64,000 nt of DNA from Halovibrio salipaludis. GTDB taxonomy: Bacteria; Pseudomonadota; Gammaproteobacteria; Pseudomonadales; Oleiphilaceae. The number at the start of each line of letters is the position of its first letter. Positions within the stretch are counted from its first letter, which is position 1. Where the stretch lies: the NCBI RefSeq assembly GCF_002286965.1, contig NZ_NSKD01000008.1, positions 62,001 to 126,000 of the forward strand. The letters are read 5' to 3'. Below, one piece after another: positions 1 to 10,274 of the stretch. Below the pieces are notes generated by a model that was given only the letters and a program-made list of their open reading frames with translations, was not told where the DNA came from and did no database searches. The position numbers and the translations under genes were made by a program.

Positions 1-308
1 TAGGGGTGGCCTTTCAGGTAACCGCCGGCATAGATGAGGATGAAGGTACCGATGCCGCTGATCAGCAGTGCGAACATCAGCGACAGGCCATCGATCAGGA
101 AATCCAGGTTGATCTCCATGGCCGGGAACCACGGATAGCGCACCACCTGAGCCCCATTGGCCATGACCTCCGGAAGCAGCCCGGCAAACCACACGAAAAG
201 CGTCGCCGGCAGCAGTGCGAACACCCAGCCACACCGGTCACCGGCTACCCTGCAGATCAGGGGGGCAAACAGAGCCAGTATGAATCCGGAAAGAACGGCA
301 AGCAGCAT
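1..308 (-). CDS. mnhA: Na+/H+ antiporter subunit A (MrpA/MnhA), N-terminal part
   Basis: The minus strand encodes about 102 residues that run off the left edge. They begin [18 protein letters not shown], a first membrane helix. A second helix follows, then [20 protein letters not shown] and [17 protein letters not shown]. This order is typical of the N-terminus of the NuoL-like large subunit of Mrp antiporters, which exchange Na+ for H+ across the inner membrane. The ATG at 308 is the first Met. A TTG at 326 is in frame and could be the true start, since no good Shine-Dalgarno sequence precedes 308. The rest of the mrp operon should lie to the left. NuoL or a related subunit is a less likely alternative. 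Confidence 0.75.
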   Translation of the reverse strand, partial: MLLAVLSGFILALFAPLICRVAGDRCGWVFALLPATLFVWFAGLLPEVMANGAQVVRYPWFPAMEINLDFLIDGLSLMFALLISGIGTFILIYAGGYLKGHP

Positions 309-472
309 CAGTGCGGGGTGCTCCAAGGGCTGGACATTGCGGAGGAGGATACCGGAGCGCGTTGATCGATAGCAAGAAACGCCGGTTCGGTGCAGCCCAT
401 CACATCATCGTGGAATGTACTGCGCCACAATGCGCGGCGTTCACCTGAAGTCCGAGCTGCCCCGGAGGTTCC

Positions 473-1132
473 ATGGTCACATCCAAACGCCTGCTGATGG
501 CCGTCACTGTACTGACAGCGGCAGCCACAGCCCCGCCCGTCAGTGCCCAGCCAGAACCGGACTGGCAGGCCCTGGACCGGGTCATGGCGGAGGGTCTGGA
601 CAGCGCCCAGACATGGCGCCAGCGCTGGAGCCTGTTCTTTGCCGGTTCCGCTGTGTTCAGTGCCCTCTCCAGTGCCGGCGCCGACACGGACGCGGATGAG
701 TACGACGGACGTGTCCGCGCGATCACCTCAACCCTCGGTCTGCTGGATACCATCATCAAGGCACCGCCCCACCTGGCGGCCTACCGCGAGCACCATGCCA
801 TTGATCGCGACGCCTCCGGCGCACTGGCTGACGCCCGCCGTAATGCGAGGGCACTGGCCCAGGCCGAGCAGAGCCGCACGGGCTGGCGCGGGCGCCTGGG
901 GTCACTGATCGTCAATGGCGGCGCCTATCACGCCATTGCCGAGGAGGATGGCCGCCATGATGACGCGCTGCAGGTGGCCCTGACCGGAATGCTGGTCAAC
1001 GAAATCAAGCTCTGGACCTTCCCCCGGACCATGAGTGAATCCAGTGTGATCGGTATCGGGCAGGCTGCAGTGGAAGTGGAAACAGATGTCTACCTGACGG
1101 CCAACGGTATCGGCGCCCACCTGCGCTTCTAG
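473..1132 (+). CDS. Secreted protein of unknown function
   Basis: A 219-residue protein that I do not recognise. It has a Sec signal peptide (MVTSKRLLMAVTVLTAAATA, cleavage probably after PVSA near residue 25), so it is likely periplasmic. The mature part is mostly helical, Ala- and Arg-rich, with short hydrophobic stretches near residues 55-68 and 145-155. A GGAGG at about 464-468 supports the ATG at 473. The gene diverges from mnhA across 164 bp and stops 4 bp before the convergent yigZ stop. Only a location can be inferred. Confidence 0.6.
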   Translation: MVTSKRLLMAVTVLTAAATAPPVSAQPEPDWQALDRVMAEGLDSAQTWRQRWSLFFAGSAVFSALSSAGADTDADEYDGRVRAITSTLGLLDTIIKAPPHLAAYREHHAIDRDASGALADARRNARALAQAEQSRTGWRGRLGSLIVNGGAYHAIAEEDGRHDDALQVALTGMLVNEIKLWTFPRTMSESSVIGIGQAAVEVETDVYLTANGIGAHLRF

Positions 1133-1136
1133 GGGG

Positions 1137-1757
1137 TCAGAGTTCCGTTACCCCGAGGCCACGCCCGGCGGCCCATGAGTCGATGGCCTCCCGGGCCGTC
1201 GCCGGCACCGACACCTGCACCGAAACGCCCTGTCCATATTCAATGGCCGCCAGCTCGCCGCCCAGCCGTTCCAGTTCCAGCCGCAAAGGCTGCTCATCCG
1301 CAAAACCGATCTCCAGCTGAAGGCTCACCCGCGGCTCCCGATGTTCGAGCTCCAGCGACGACAGCACCGCCTCGGCCGCGCCTGCGTACGCACGCACCAG
1401 GCCGCCCGCGCCCAGCTTCACGCCCCCGAAATAGCGGATAACGACCACTGCCACATCCCCGATCCCCTTGTGCTCAATGACATTGAGAATGGGCCGGCCC
1501 GCCGTGCCCGACGGCTCCCCATCGTCATTCATGGCGGCACTGGTGGCCCTCCCGGGCGCGCCGATCACATAGGCCCAGCAGTGATGCCGGGCCTCGGGGT
1601 GGTCCAGGCGCGCCCGCTCAACCAGTGCCAGCGCCTCCTCCCGGCTGGCGGCCGGGGCCGCCCTGGCAATGAAGCGGCTCTTGCGGACCTGCGTTTCCGC
1701 CTCGGCTTCGCGGGCCGGAACCGGCCAGGTAACACCGCTGGTTTGTGCATCGGTCAT
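1137..1757 (-). CDS. yigZ: YigZ/IMPACT family protein
   Basis: A 206-residue member of the IMPACT/YigZ (UPF0029) family. The family signature DDGEPSGTAGRPI is at residues 78-90 and RYFGGVKLGAGGL at 108-120. A C-terminal ferredoxin-like DUF1949 domain follows. The exact role is unsettled; eukaryotic IMPACT acts in translational control. The frame stays open far upstream, but that part is only a shadow of the facing permease gene. The ATG at 1757 gives a normal-length protein beginning MTDAQTSGV. It diverges from the permease gene with 48 bp between starts. Confidence 0.88.
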   Translation of the reverse strand: MTDAQTSGVTWPVPAREAEAETQVRKSRFIARAAPAASREEALALVERARLDHPEARHHCWAYVIGAPGRATSAAMNDDGEPSGTAGRPILNVIEHKGIGDVAVVVIRYFGGVKLGAGGLVRAYAGAAEAVLSSLELEHREPRVSLQLEIGFADEQPLRLELERLGGELAAIEYGQGVSVQVSVPATAREAIDSWAAGRGLGVTEL

Positions 1758-1805
1758 GGGCCGCAGTATCCTCTGCCTTTCATCAATCAGGGAAGGGGCC
1801 ACATC

Positions 1806-2873
1806 ATGCAGGCACGCCTCGAACAGCGCAGCTTCCTGTTCCTGCTGCTCATTGTCACCGCGCTTTTCCTGTACCTGATGCAGCCGTTCTTCGGCGCCAT
1901 CTTCTGGGCCTGCGCCATTGCCATCATCTTCTTCCCGGCGCAGCGGTATTTTACACGCCTGTGGGGCGAGCGGCCGAATCTGACGGCACTGGGCACGCTC
2001 GGGTTCTGCCTGACCATCGTGATCCTGCCGACGCTCTTTGTAGCCGCTTCCTTTGTGTTCGAGGGGGTCAACCTGTACCAGCAGATCCAGGCCGGGGAGA
2101 TCGACCCGCGGGCCTTCATGGACCGAATTGGCGAGACGGTCCCCTTTGTGGGCACGGCCCTTGAATCCTTCGGCGTGGATATCGAATCTCTGCGTGAGCG
2201 CGCGGTTAACGCCGTCATGGAAGGCGGGCAGTTCTTCGCCCAGTCGGCACTGAACATCGGCCAGAACACCGCCCGCTTTTTCATCCACTTCGGGGTGATG
2301 CTCTATCTGGCGTTTTTCCTGCTGCGCGATGGTGGTTACCTGCGCGAGCTCATCGGCCAGGCGGTGCCGCTGAGCCGGGAGCGCGAGCAGCTGCTGCTTG
2401 GCAAGTTCGCGGAGGTGACCCGCGCCACCATCAAGGGCAACGTGGTCATCGCCGCCATCCAGGGCCTGCTCGGCGGTTTCATCTTCTGGGCCCTGTCACT
2501 GCCGGCAGCGGTGCTGTGGGGCGTCGTCATGGGCGTTCTGTCGCTGATTCCGGCAGTGGGGGCGGGCCTGATCTGGGTGCCGGCGGCCATCTACCTGTTC
2601 GCCATCGGCAACTGGATCCAGTCCATTGTGCTGGTGCTGTTCGGAACCGTGGTCATCGGGCTCATCGACAACCTGCTGCGGCCCGTGCTGGTCGGGCGAG
2701 ACACCAAGCTTCCGGACTATATGGTGCTGCTCTCAACCCTCGGCGGGTTGATCCTTTTCGGGATCAACGGGTTCGTGATCGGCCCCCTGATCGCGGCCCT
2801 GTTCACCGCCTTCTGGGGCATCTTCATCCGCGACTTCAAGCACCCAGAGGATCAGGAGGCCGAGGGCCGGTAG
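1806..2873 (+). CDS. AI-2E family transporter (PerM/TqsA-like permease)
   Basis: A 355-residue inner-membrane protein of the AI-2E transporter family, the group of E. coli PerM and TqsA. It has about seven or eight helices: a close pair near residues 8-45, one near 60-80, and a C-terminal bundle from residue 155 on. The late segment containing GTVVIGLIDNLLRPVLVG carries the family's conserved D-N-R-P signature. The substrate cannot be inferred. The ATG at 1806 follows an AAGGGG ribosome site. The frame is open from 1341 only because yigZ lies opposite. Its last 22 bases overlap the 3' end of the convergent diguanylate cyclase gene. Confidence 0.85.
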   Translation: MQARLEQRSFLFLLLIVTALFLYLMQPFFGAIFWACAIAIIFFPAQRYFTRLWGERPNLTALGTLGFCLTIVILPTLFVAASFVFEGVNLYQQIQAGEIDPRAFMDRIGETVPFVGTALESFGVDIESLRERAVNAVMEGGQFFAQSALNIGQNTARFFIHFGVMLYLAFFLLRDGGYLRELIGQAVPLSREREQLLLGKFAEVTRATIKGNVVIAAIQGLLGGFIFWALSLPAAVLWGVVMGVLSLIPAVGAGLIWVPAAIYLFAIGNWIQSIVLVLFGTVVIGLIDNLLRPVLVGRDTKLPDYMVLLSTLGGLILFGINGFVIGPLIAALFTAFWGIFIRDFKHPEDQEAEGR

Positions 2874-4675
2874 ACACACACCTGATCCCGCCCTCCGGAC
2901 TTGGCGCGATACAGCGCCCCGTCCGCCTCGGCCAGAAGCTGTTCAGGCGTGACGGCCTCGGCATCGCGCTGGATGGTGACGCCACCGCTCAACGTCATCT
3001 GCAGTGTGACCCCTTCACAGGAAATCGACGCTGCGGCCACCTCCTGACGGATCCGCTCCAGAACCCGCATTGCGCCTTCCTCATCCGTCTCGGGCAGAAT
3101 CATGGCGAACTCTTCGCCGCCATACCGGGCCGCCGTATCCTGGGGTGAGCGCAGGTTGGCGCGAATGATCTCGCCGACCATCTTCAGGCACTCATCCCCC
3201 GTCTGGTGGCCGTAGGTATCGTTAACCAGCTTGAAGTGGTCGATATCCAGCATGGCAACGGCCATGGACCGCCCGGTGCGCCGTGCCCGATCCACCTCCT
3301 GGCGCAGCTGCGCATCCAGAAAACGACGGTTGCGCAGCCCTGTCAGCCCATCGGTGACACTCAGCTCATTCAGCCTCTGGTTGAGTTCCTCCAGCTCCTG
3401 GGTGCGTTCCCGGACCCGGTCCTCCAATTCCCGGTTGAGTCGCCGCGCCGTCTCCAGGGTTTCGGACTGGGCCTGATAGCGGAGCTGACGCTCAACGTTG
3501 ATCCGCTGGGCCAGCGCAAACGAAAGCAGCACCACCTCGATGATGGAGCCCAGCTGGGCGGCATGATCGGTGAAGAAGTTCGACGGCAGTACTCCGCCCT
3601 TGGACAGCGCCAGGATAGCGCCTCCGGCCAGCACGAAAGACCAGGCCATCACATAATATTTGGCGGTGACCTGGCCCTGATACCAAGCGTAGATGCCACC
3701 TATGAAAGCCACCATGCAACCGAGCACCACCAGGGGGATCAACACTGAGATCAGCGAGAAATAGCTCAGAAAAAACGATAGGACCGCACAGATACTGCTG
3801 GCTGCGATAACCAGCAGGGCGAAGCCATTCAGCCAGCTAGACAGGCGATTCAGCTCCAGAAAACGCCGCGTGAACAGGCCGGCAAAGCCGAGAACCCCGC
3901 AGATGAAAATCAGGATCGCCTGATCATTCCACTGCGTTGCCCCCGGCCATAGATACTGGAACCCATAGCCGGTTAGTGATGCCATCAACAACGCAATGCT
4001 GAACACGAAACCGACGTAGTACAGATAATTGCGCTCACCCAGCGCAAAGAACAGCAGCAAATTGTAGACGCCGATCACCAGAAAAGCGCCGAAGTAAATG
4101 CCCTGCAGAATATTGGCGGTGATGTCGTGACTGCGGAAGGTTACGCGGTCCCAGAGCGTCACGGGCACCTGAACGGAACTGTCGGTACGAACGCGAACGT
4201 AGACATCCAGCGTTTCCTGCGGCGCCCACTCAAGGGGCACTACGAAAAAGCGGTGATCCACGGGACGCTGGCTGTAGGGGTAATCGTGCCCCAGCTGCCA
4301 GGAATTGCGCAATTGACCATCGGCCAGCGCATACACCCTCACATCGCCCAGAACCGGGTAGCCAATGGAGAGAAACCGCTCCAGGTCCGTCTTGCCGTCA
4401 TTGGCAAGACGGACCCGCAGCCACCAGGCGGAATCCGAATAGCCGCGATTGAAGGTGTGGCCGTCGAGCTGTCGCCAGTCATCGCGCCCGCGCACATCCT
4501 CCAGGTCCTGACCGCCCTCCGGATCCTCCAGGAACTGGAGTTCATTCTCGAGCGGCAGCCGGTGATGCTCGCGGATATCCACGCTCCCGCTGGCAGGAGC
4601 AGCCATGAGGACGCACACCGCCAGGACAAGCAGCGCCACAATGTTGGTCAGACGGATTCCATGCACGGTCAGCAT
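2852..4675 (-). CDS. Diguanylate cyclase with 7TMR-DISM sensor
   Basis: A 607-residue membrane sensor that probably makes c-di-GMP. Order: signal peptide (residues 1-30); a periplasmic 7TMR-DISMED2-like beta domain with the SAWWLRVRLAN motif (to about 190); seven helices (about 195-400); a coiled coil; and a GGDEF domain with the active-site sequence GGEEF at 519-523. The RxxD inhibitory site expected five residues before it is absent: Arg and Asp are there but one residue too far apart (RSPQD). That suggests no classical product inhibition. DISM domains are thought to bind small ligands such as carbohydrates. The gene stands alone, convergent with the permease gene and overlapping it by 22 bp. 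Confidence 0.88.
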   Translation of the reverse strand: MLTVHGIRLTNIVALLVLAVCVLMAAPASGSVDIREHHRLPLENELQFLEDPEGGQDLEDVRGRDDWRQLDGHTFNRGYSDSAWWLRVRLANDGKTDLERFLSIGYPVLGDVRVYALADGQLRNSWQLGHDYPYSQRPVDHRFFVVPLEWAPQETLDVYVRVRTDSSVQVPVTLWDRVTFRSHDITANILQGIYFGAFLVIGVYNLLLFFALGERNYLYYVGFVFSIALLMASLTGYGFQYLWPGATQWNDQAILIFICGVLGFAGLFTRRFLELNRLSSWLNGFALLVIAASSICAVLSFFLSYFSLISVLIPLVVLGCMVAFIGGIYAWYQGQVTAKYYVMAWSFVLAGGAILALSKGGVLPSNFFTDHAAQLGSIIEVVLLSFALAQRINVERQLRYQAQSETLETARRLNRELEDRVRERTQELEELNQRLNELSVTDGLTGLRNRRFLDAQLRQEVDRARRTGRSMAVAMLDIDHFKLVNDTYGHQTGDECLKMVGEIIRANLRSPQDTAARYGGEEFAMILPETDEEGAMRVLERIRQEVAAASISCEGVTLQMTLSGGVTIQRDAEAVTPEQLLAEADGALYRAKSGGRDQVCVYRPSAS

Positions 4676-4739
4676 GCATAAAGCCTAAACCAGATTGTGG
4701 CGCGATTCACACCCGGCTTTGTGGCATTAACGTCACCGA

Positions 4740-5804
4740 TCAGTTGACCTTCGGGTCAAGCTCACCACTGTCGTAACGGCTGACCATGTCCTCAAGCTTG
4801 ATCGGAGTAATCTTGCTGGCGTTGCCCGCCGTGCCGAAGGCTTCATAGCGCTTCACGCAGACGTCGTACATGCCGGCCAGTGCTTCCTTCATGAACTTGC
4901 GCGGATCGAACTCAGCCGGGTTCTCGGCCAGGAAGCGGCGTACGGAACCGGTGGCCGCCAGGCGCAGGTCGGTATCAACGTTCACCTTGCGCACACCGTG
5001 GCGGATGCCCTCGGCGATCTCCTCCACCGGCACACCATAGGTTTCCGGAATCTCGCCCCCGTACTCGTTGATGATATCGAGCCACTCCTGGGGAACGGAG
5101 GAGGAACCGTGCATCACCAGATGGGTATCCGGAATGCGGGCGTGGATCTCCTTGATCCGGTCGATGGCCAGGATGTCGCCCGTCGGCGGACGGGTGAACT
5201 TATAGGCCCCGTGGCTGGTCCCGATGGCGATAGCCAGGGCATCACAGTGGGTATCCTTGACGAACTGTGCCGCCTCTTCCGGGTCCGTCAGCATCTGGTC
5301 ATGGCTGAGCTTACCGGAAGCGCCCACGCCGTCTTCCTCGCCGGCTTCACCGGATTCCAGCGACCCCAGGCAGCCCAGCTCACCTTCCACGGACACGCCG
5401 CAGGCATGGGCCATTTCAACCGTCTTGCGGGTCACGCCCATGTTGTAGTCGTAATCCATGGGCGTCTTGCCGTCCTCGCCCAGCGAGCCGTCCATCATCA
5501 CGGAGGTGAAGCCGAGCTGGATCGAACGCTGGCACACGGCCGGGCTGGTGCCGTGGTCCTGGTGCACCGCAATCGGAATGTGCGGCCACTCCTCGGCCGC
5601 GCCTTCCATCAGGCGGCGCAGGAAGGGCGCGCCCGCGTACTTGCGAGCGCCGGCGGAGGCCTGGACGATCACCGGGCTGTCCGTCTTGTTCGCCGCCATC
5701 ATGATGGCGCGCATCTGCTCAAGGTTGTTCACATTGAACGCTGGAACGCCATAGCCGTGCTCGGCGGCATGGTCGAGCAGCTGTCGCATGGAAATCAGTG
5801 CCAT
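4740..5804 (-). CDS. fba: Class II fructose-bisphosphate aldolase
   Basis: A 354-residue zinc-dependent aldolase that interconverts fructose-1,6-bisphosphate with DHAP and glyceraldehyde-3-phosphate in glycolysis, gluconeogenesis and Calvin-type cycles. Visible motifs: HQDHG with the metal-binding His at residues 81-85; a [19 protein letters not shown] loop; the phosphate-binding [10 protein letters not shown]; and the zinc-site LVMHGSSS. Length and sequence fit the IIB Calvin-cycle subtype (TIGR01521-like) rather than E. coli FbaA. It is last in the tkt-epd-pgk-fba operon, 37 bp after pgk. The pyk gene often found between pgk and fba is absent. No clear terminator follows. Confidence 0.95.
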   Translation of the reverse strand: MALISMRQLLDHAAEHGYGVPAFNVNNLEQMRAIMMAANKTDSPVIVQASAGARKYAGAPFLRRLMEGAAEEWPHIPIAVHQDHGTSPAVCQRSIQLGFTSVMMDGSLGEDGKTPMDYDYNMGVTRKTVEMAHACGVSVEGELGCLGSLESGEAGEEDGVGASGKLSHDQMLTDPEEAAQFVKDTHCDALAIAIGTSHGAYKFTRPPTGDILAIDRIKEIHARIPDTHLVMHGSSSVPQEWLDIINEYGGEIPETYGVPVEEIAEGIRHGVRKVNVDTDLRLAATGSVRRFLAENPAEFDPRKFMKEALAGMYDVCVKRYEAFGTAGNASKITPIKLEDMVSRYDSGELDPKVN

Positions 5805-5841
5805 GTCGGCCTCTCCTTAATATCAGGTCTGGTAGCGGCGC

Positions 5842-7002
5842 TCAGGCGCCGCGCTCCTCGAGTACGGCAACGGCCGGCAGCGTCTTGCCCTCCACGAACT
5901 CCAGGAAGGCGCCACCGCCGGTCGAAATGTAGGAAATCCGGTCGCTGAGACCGAATTCATCGATGGCGGATACGGTATCACCCCCGCCTGCCAGAGAAAA
6001 CGCATCGCTGCTGGCAATGGCATCGCCCAGCTTGCGGGTGCCATGGGAGAACGCCTCAATCTCGAACACACCCACCGGCCCGTTCCAGATGATGGTCTTC
6101 GCCCCCTTGAGCTCCTCGGCCAGGGCCGCGGAGGTTTCCGGGCCAATGTCGAGGATCATGTCATCGCCGGACACATCCTCCACCTTCTTGGTGGTGGCCT
6201 GCGCACTCTCGGACACCTCACTGGCCACGACCACGTCCGTTGGCTGGGCAATCTCGACCTTCTCCATCAGCGCCCGGGCCTCATCCAGCATGTCATGCTC
6301 GCACAGCGACTTGCCCACCGGCTTACCGCTGGCCGCCAGGAAGGTATTGGTAATGCCACCGCCCACGATCAGCTTATCCACCACCTTCGACAGCTGCTCC
6401 AGCACCGTCAGCTTGGTCGACACCTTCGAACCACCCACAATCGCCACCACCGGTTTCTGCGGATGCTCCAGCGCCTTCGTCAGCGCATCCAACTCCCCCG
6501 CCAGCAGCGGCCCGGCACACGCCTCAGGCGCAAACTTCGCCACACCATGAGTCGACGCCTGCGCCCGATGCGCGGTGCCAAAAGCGTCCATCACGAACAC
6601 ATCGCACAACGCGGCGTACTTCTTCGCCAGCGCCTCATCGTCCTTCTTCTCGCCCTTGTTGAAGCGCACGTTCTCGCACAGGACAACCTCACCCTCGGCA
6701 ACCTCAACGCCATCCAGGTAGTCATCCAGAACACGCACCTGCTGGCCCAGCAGCTCACCCAAGCGCTTCGCCACCGGCTTCAGCGAGTCCTCCTCGGAAT
6801 AGACGCCCTCCTCCGGACGCCCCAGGTGCGACATGAGCATCACACGCCCACCGGCATCCCGGGCCGCACGAATCGTCTCCAGCGACGCCCGCAACCGGGC
6901 ATCCCCTGTCACCTCACCCTCCTTGATGGGCACGTTCAGATCCTCCCGGATCAGAACCCGCTTGCCCTTCAGATCCATGTCGGTCATGCGTTTAATGCTC
7001 AT
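5842..7002 (-). CDS. pgk: Phosphoglycerate kinase
   Basis: A 386-residue enzyme that transfers a phosphate between 1,3-bisphosphoglycerate and ADP in the cytosol. The N-lobe has [16 protein letters not shown] (substrate Asp and Asn) and [10 protein letters not shown]. The C-lobe has [18 protein letters not shown] and the nucleotide-loop [13 protein letters not shown]. The length is normal for a bacterial Pgk. It lies 237 bp downstream of epd; most of that gap is filled by a large hairpin repeat (7104-7200), which could separate pgk-fba expression from tkt-epd. Confidence 0.96.
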   Translation of the reverse strand: MSIKRMTDMDLKGKRVLIREDLNVPIKEGEVTGDARLRASLETIRAARDAGGRVMLMSHLGRPEEGVYSEEDSLKPVAKRLGELLGQQVRVLDDYLDGVEVAEGEVVLCENVRFNKGEKKDDEALAKKYAALCDVFVMDAFGTAHRAQASTHGVAKFAPEACAGPLLAGELDALTKALEHPQKPVVAIVGGSKVSTKLTVLEQLSKVVDKLIVGGGITNTFLAASGKPVGKSLCEHDMLDEARALMEKVEIAQPTDVVVASEVSESAQATTKKVEDVSGDDMILDIGPETSAALAEELKGAKTIIWNGPVGVFEIEAFSHGTRKLGDAIASSDAFSLAGGGDTVSAIDEFGLSDRISYISTGGGAFLEFVEGKTLPAVAVLEERGA

Positions 7003-7103
7003 TGGTGCGATTCCTCAAAAGCGCGATTAACGATGAATTTTCAAAAGCCTACCTAAAACAACCGCTCCCCGGCGCAGCGATACCAACAAAGCCGGAGTGA
7101 CGG

Positions 7104-7200
7104 AGTGGGGGTGCCCTTTCCGGGAGGCTCGGCGGCAGGAAGCCGCCGCGCCAGCGCCCAGGGATGGGTTCACAGCGGTCCCGGAAAGGGCACCCCCACT
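7104..7200 (+). repeat. Large palindromic repeat, copy A1 (inside the operon between epd and pgk)
   Basis: Perfect 22-bp inverted arms lie at 7104-7125 and 7179-7200. They enclose an inner hairpin GGCGGC-aggaa-GCCGCC and a core CCCAGGGATGGGTTCACAGCG. The core recurs in copies at 23044-23155, 24961-25050 and 39125-39220, but the arms have a different sequence in each copy while still pairing with themselves. It lies within an operon transcribed on the minus strand, so it would be part of the epd-pgk mRNA. Confidence 0.85.
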
Positions 7201-7239
7201 TCGGCACCTGCAGCCACATCCCAGACTGGTCGCTGCAAA

Positions 7240-8253
7240 CTAGAGAGAAGCCCAATACCGAGCCACATCCAGCATGCGATTCGCATACCCCCACTCATTA
7301 TCAAACCAGCACAACACCTTAACCATCCGTCCCCCACTGACCCGGGTCTGCCCCGCATCCACAACCCCGGAACGCGCATCATGGTTAAAATCCGTACTCG
7401 CCAGCAGCTCCTCCGTATACCCGATAATCCCATCAAGCGACGAAGCCGCCGTCTCCTTCAAAACCGCATTCACCGAATCCGTATCCGCCTCTGACCGAAC
7501 CGACACCGTCATATCAATGGCCGACACATTAATCGTCGGCACCCGCACCGCCACCGAACTGAACCGCCCCGCCATGGACGGCAACAACCGCTCGATACCC
7601 CGGGCAAGTCCCGTATCGACAGGCACCATGTTATGGAACGCACTGCGGGTCCGGCGCAGATCCTGGTGATGGTAGGCATCAATCACCGGCTGGTCGTTCA
7701 TCGCCGAATGGATGGTGGTGGTCGCCCCCTGCTCGATCCCGTAAGCCGCATCCAGTGCCTGGATCACCGGAACGATGCAGTTGGTGGTGCAGGACGCATT
7801 GGAAACAATGCGATCACTGGCACCCAGGGTCGTATGGTTCACCCCGTAGACCAGGGTGGCGTCCAGGTCCGGATCCCCCGGCTGGGAAAACAGCACCCGG
7901 CCGGCTCCCGCATCGAGATGTTTCTGCCCCTGCGCCCGGGTCGCGCCCAACCCCGTGCAGTCGAGCACCAGATCGACGCCGATTTCAGACCACGGCAGCT
8001 TCTCCGCGTCAGCCTCACGCACGATCCGAACGGGATCGCCGTCCACCACCAGCCCCTCCCCGCTGACATCCACCTGACCGGCAAAACGCCCATGGGTGGT
8101 ATCAAAACGGGTCAGGTGCGCGATGGTCTCCGGGTCGGAAAGCTCATTGATGGCGACGACCTGAAGCTGGTCGCGGTAGCCATTCTCATAGAGCGCGCGC
8201 AGAAGGCACTGACCGATGCGCCCGTAACCATTGATCGCTACCCGAGCCGGCAT
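7240..8253 (-). CDS. epd: Erythrose-4-phosphate dehydrogenase
   Basis: A 337-residue GAPDH-fold enzyme. It reads as Epd rather than glycolytic GAPDH because the catalytic region has TIHSAMNDQPVIDAYHHQDL, the Epd-type sequence, where GAPDH has a TVHATT-type motif. Other Epd-like segments are VAINELSDPETIAHL and LPWSEIGVDLVLDCTG. Catalytic Cys155 is in SNASCTTN and His is at 182. Epd oxidises erythrose-4-phosphate to 4-phosphoerythronate for DXP-dependent pyridoxal phosphate synthesis; some GAPDH activity is possible. The ATG at 8253, with GGAGGA seven bases upstream, is preferred over the in-frame GTG at 8271. It starts 14 bp after the tkt stop. Confidence 0.9.
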   Translation of the reverse strand: MPARVAINGYGRIGQCLLRALYENGYRDQLQVVAINELSDPETIAHLTRFDTTHGRFAGQVDVSGEGLVVDGDPVRIVREADAEKLPWSEIGVDLVLDCTGLGATRAQGQKHLDAGAGRVLFSQPGDPDLDATLVYGVNHTTLGASDRIVSNASCTTNCIVPVIQALDAAYGIEQGATTTIHSAMNDQPVIDAYHHQDLRRTRSAFHNMVPVDTGLARGIERLLPSMAGRFSSVAVRVPTINVSAIDMTVSVRSEADTDSVNAVLKETAASSLDGIIGYTEELLASTDFNHDARSGVVDAGQTRVSGGRMVKVLCWFDNEWGYANRMLDVARYWASL

Positions 8254-8267
8254 CGGTCGTCCTCCGT

Positions 8268-10274
8268 TCACGCCATGTCGTCCAGCAGGGTTTCGCTGAT
8301 GGCGAGCAGGTTATCGACGGTGAAGCCGAACGCCTCGAACAGCGGACCGGCCGGCGCCGACTCACCAAAGGTGGTCATACCAAGCACGCGCCCTTCCATG
8401 CCCACGTACTTGTACCAGTAGTCGGTAATGCCGGCTTCCACCGCCACACGGCAGGTGACCTCGGCCGGCAGCACCTTCTGGCGGTACTCGGCGGGCTGGG
8501 CCTCGAACCGGTCCGTGCTCGGCATGGAGACCACCCGCACCTGGCGGCCCTGATCGCGCAGCTGGGTCGCTGCCTCCTGGGCCAGGGCCACCTCGGAACC
8601 GGTCGCGATCAGGATGAGCTCCGGGAAGCCGTCGGAATCCGACAGGATGTAACCGCCGCGCTCGATGTCAGCCAGCTGCTGCTCATCCCGATCCTGGTGT
8701 GCCAGGGCCTGACGGGTGAACACCAGGGCCGTGGGGCCATCGCTGCGCTCAATGGCAGCCTTCCAGGCCACGGCCGTTTCAACCGTGTCACAGGGGCGCC
8801 ACAGGCTCATGTTCGGGGTCTGGCGCAGAGTCGCCAGCTGCTCGACCGGCTGGTGGGTGGGGCCGTCCTCGCCGAGGCCGATGGAGTCATGGGTATAGAC
8901 CAGCACGTTGCGCTGTTTCATCAGCGCGGCCATGCGCGTGGCATTGCGGGCGTATTCCATGAAGATCAGGAAGGTGGCCACATAGGGAACCACGCCACCG
9001 TGCAGGGCCATGCCACTGCCAATGGCCGTCATGGCGAACTCGCGCACGCCGTAGTACACGTAGTTGCCACTGGCATCGCCAGCAGTAATCGCCTGACAGT
9101 CACTCCAGAGCGTATTGTTGGAGCCGGCCAGGTCCGCCGAGCCACCCACCAGCTCCGGCAGAACCGGGCCGTACGCATTGAGCGTCTTCTGGGAGGCCTT
9201 ACGGGTGGCCATGTTCTCGCCCCCCTCCTGGCACTGGCGGATGTAGTCCTGGGCCTTCTGAGAGAAATCAGACGGCAGCTCGCCGGCCAGACGGCGCCTG
9301 AGCTCAGCGGCCAGCTCCGGATACGCCTTCTCATAGGCGGCGAAGCGTTCATTCCAGTCCTTCTCGGCCGCCGCGCCGGTCTCGCGGGCATCCCAGGCCT
9401 GATACAGGTCATCCGGCACCTCAAAGGCCCCGTGATTCCAGCCCAGATTCTGGCGGGTCGCCTCAATCTCATCATCGCCCAGCGGCGCGCCGTGACTGCT
9501 TTCGGAGCCCGCCTTGCCGGGTGACCCAAAGCCGATCACGGTGCGGCAGCAGATGAGCGTGGGCTGCTCGGTGTTGCCCCGCGCTTTCTCAATCGCGTTT
9601 TTCACCGCCTCGGGGTCATGCCCGTCAACGCCCGCAATCACCTGCCAGTTGTAGGCCTCGAAGCGCTTGGCGGTGTCATCGGTGAACCAGCCACTAACGT
9701 CGCCATCAATGGAAATGCCGTTGTCGTCATAGAACACAACCAGCTTGCCCAGCCCGAGGGTCCCCGCCAGCGATGACGCCTCGTGGGAAATGCCCTCCAT
9801 CAGGCAGCCGTCACCAACAACGCAGTACGTGTAATGGTCGATGACCTCGTGGCCGTCGCGATTGAACTGCGCCGCCAGGTTTTTCTCCGCCAGTGCCATG
9901 CCCACGGCATTGGCCAGACCCTGGCCGAGTGGCCCGGTGGTGGTCTCAACCCCCGGTGTGTAGCCGTATTCCGGGTGCCCCGGGGTACGGGAATGGAGCT
10001 GGCGGAACTGCTTCAGATCCTCGATGCCCAGGTCGTAGCCGGTGAGATGCAGCAGGCTGTACTGGAGCATGGAACCATGGCCGTTGGAGAGCACGAAGCG
10101 ATCGCGATCGGGCCAGGAGGGGTTGGCCGGGTTGTGCTTGAAGTAATCGTTCCACAGCACTTCGGCAACGTCGGCAAGCCCCATGGGCGCGCCGGGATGG
10201 CCGGACTGCGCCTTCTGCACGGCGTCCATACTGAGCGCGCGTACCGCGTTGGCAAGGTCTTTACGCGACGGCAT
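8268..10274 (-). CDS. tkt: Transketolase
   Basis: A 668-residue thiamine-diphosphate enzyme of the pentose phosphate pathway. It moves two-carbon units between sugar phosphates and produces the erythrose-4-phosphate used by Epd downstream. Motifs: [12 protein letters not shown] near the start; the TPP and Mg site [23 protein letters not shown]; and the central-domain [13 protein letters not shown]. The ATG at 10274 ([11 protein letters not shown]) has a GGGAGA site. The in-frame codon at 10313 would add 13 residues of non-family sequence. First gene of tkt-epd-pgk-fba, divergent from the SAM-cycle regulator, with a perfect palindrome between the two. Confidence 0.95.
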   Translation of the reverse strand: MPSRKDLANAVRALSMDAVQKAQSGHPGAPMGLADVAEVLWNDYFKHNPANPSWPDRDRFVLSNGHGSMLQYSLLHLTGYDLGIEDLKQFRQLHSRTPGHPEYGYTPGVETTTGPLGQGLANAVGMALAEKNLAAQFNRDGHEVIDHYTYCVVGDGCLMEGISHEASSLAGTLGLGKLVVFYDDNGISIDGDVSGWFTDDTAKRFEAYNWQVIAGVDGHDPEAVKNAIEKARGNTEQPTLICCRTVIGFGSPGKAGSESSHGAPLGDDEIEATRQNLGWNHGAFEVPDDLYQAWDARETGAAAEKDWNERFAAYEKAYPELAAELRRRLAGELPSDFSQKAQDYIRQCQEGGENMATRKASQKTLNAYGPVLPELVGGSADLAGSNNTLWSDCQAITAGDASGNYVYYGVREFAMTAIGSGMALHGGVVPYVATFLIFMEYARNATRMAALMKQRNVLVYTHDSIGLGEDGPTHQPVEQLATLRQTPNMSLWRPCDTVETAVAWKAAIERSDGPTALVFTRQALAHQDRDEQQLADIERGGYILSDSDGFPELILIATGSEVALAQEAATQLRDQGRQVRVVSMPSTDRFEAQPAEYRQKVLPAEVTCRVAVEAGITDYWYKYVGMEGRVLGMTTFGESAPAGPLFEAFGFTVDNLLAISETLLDDMA

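Noticed and set aside
6-365. Plus-strand open frame at the left edge
   Set aside because: It is the antisense shadow of mnhA; the minus strand gives clear membrane helices of an Mrp antiporter subunit.
7240-8271. Glycolytic GAPDH (gap) as the name of this gene
   Set aside because: The sequence TIHSAMNDQPVIDAYH and the epd-pgk-fba order point to erythrose-4-phosphate dehydrogenase.
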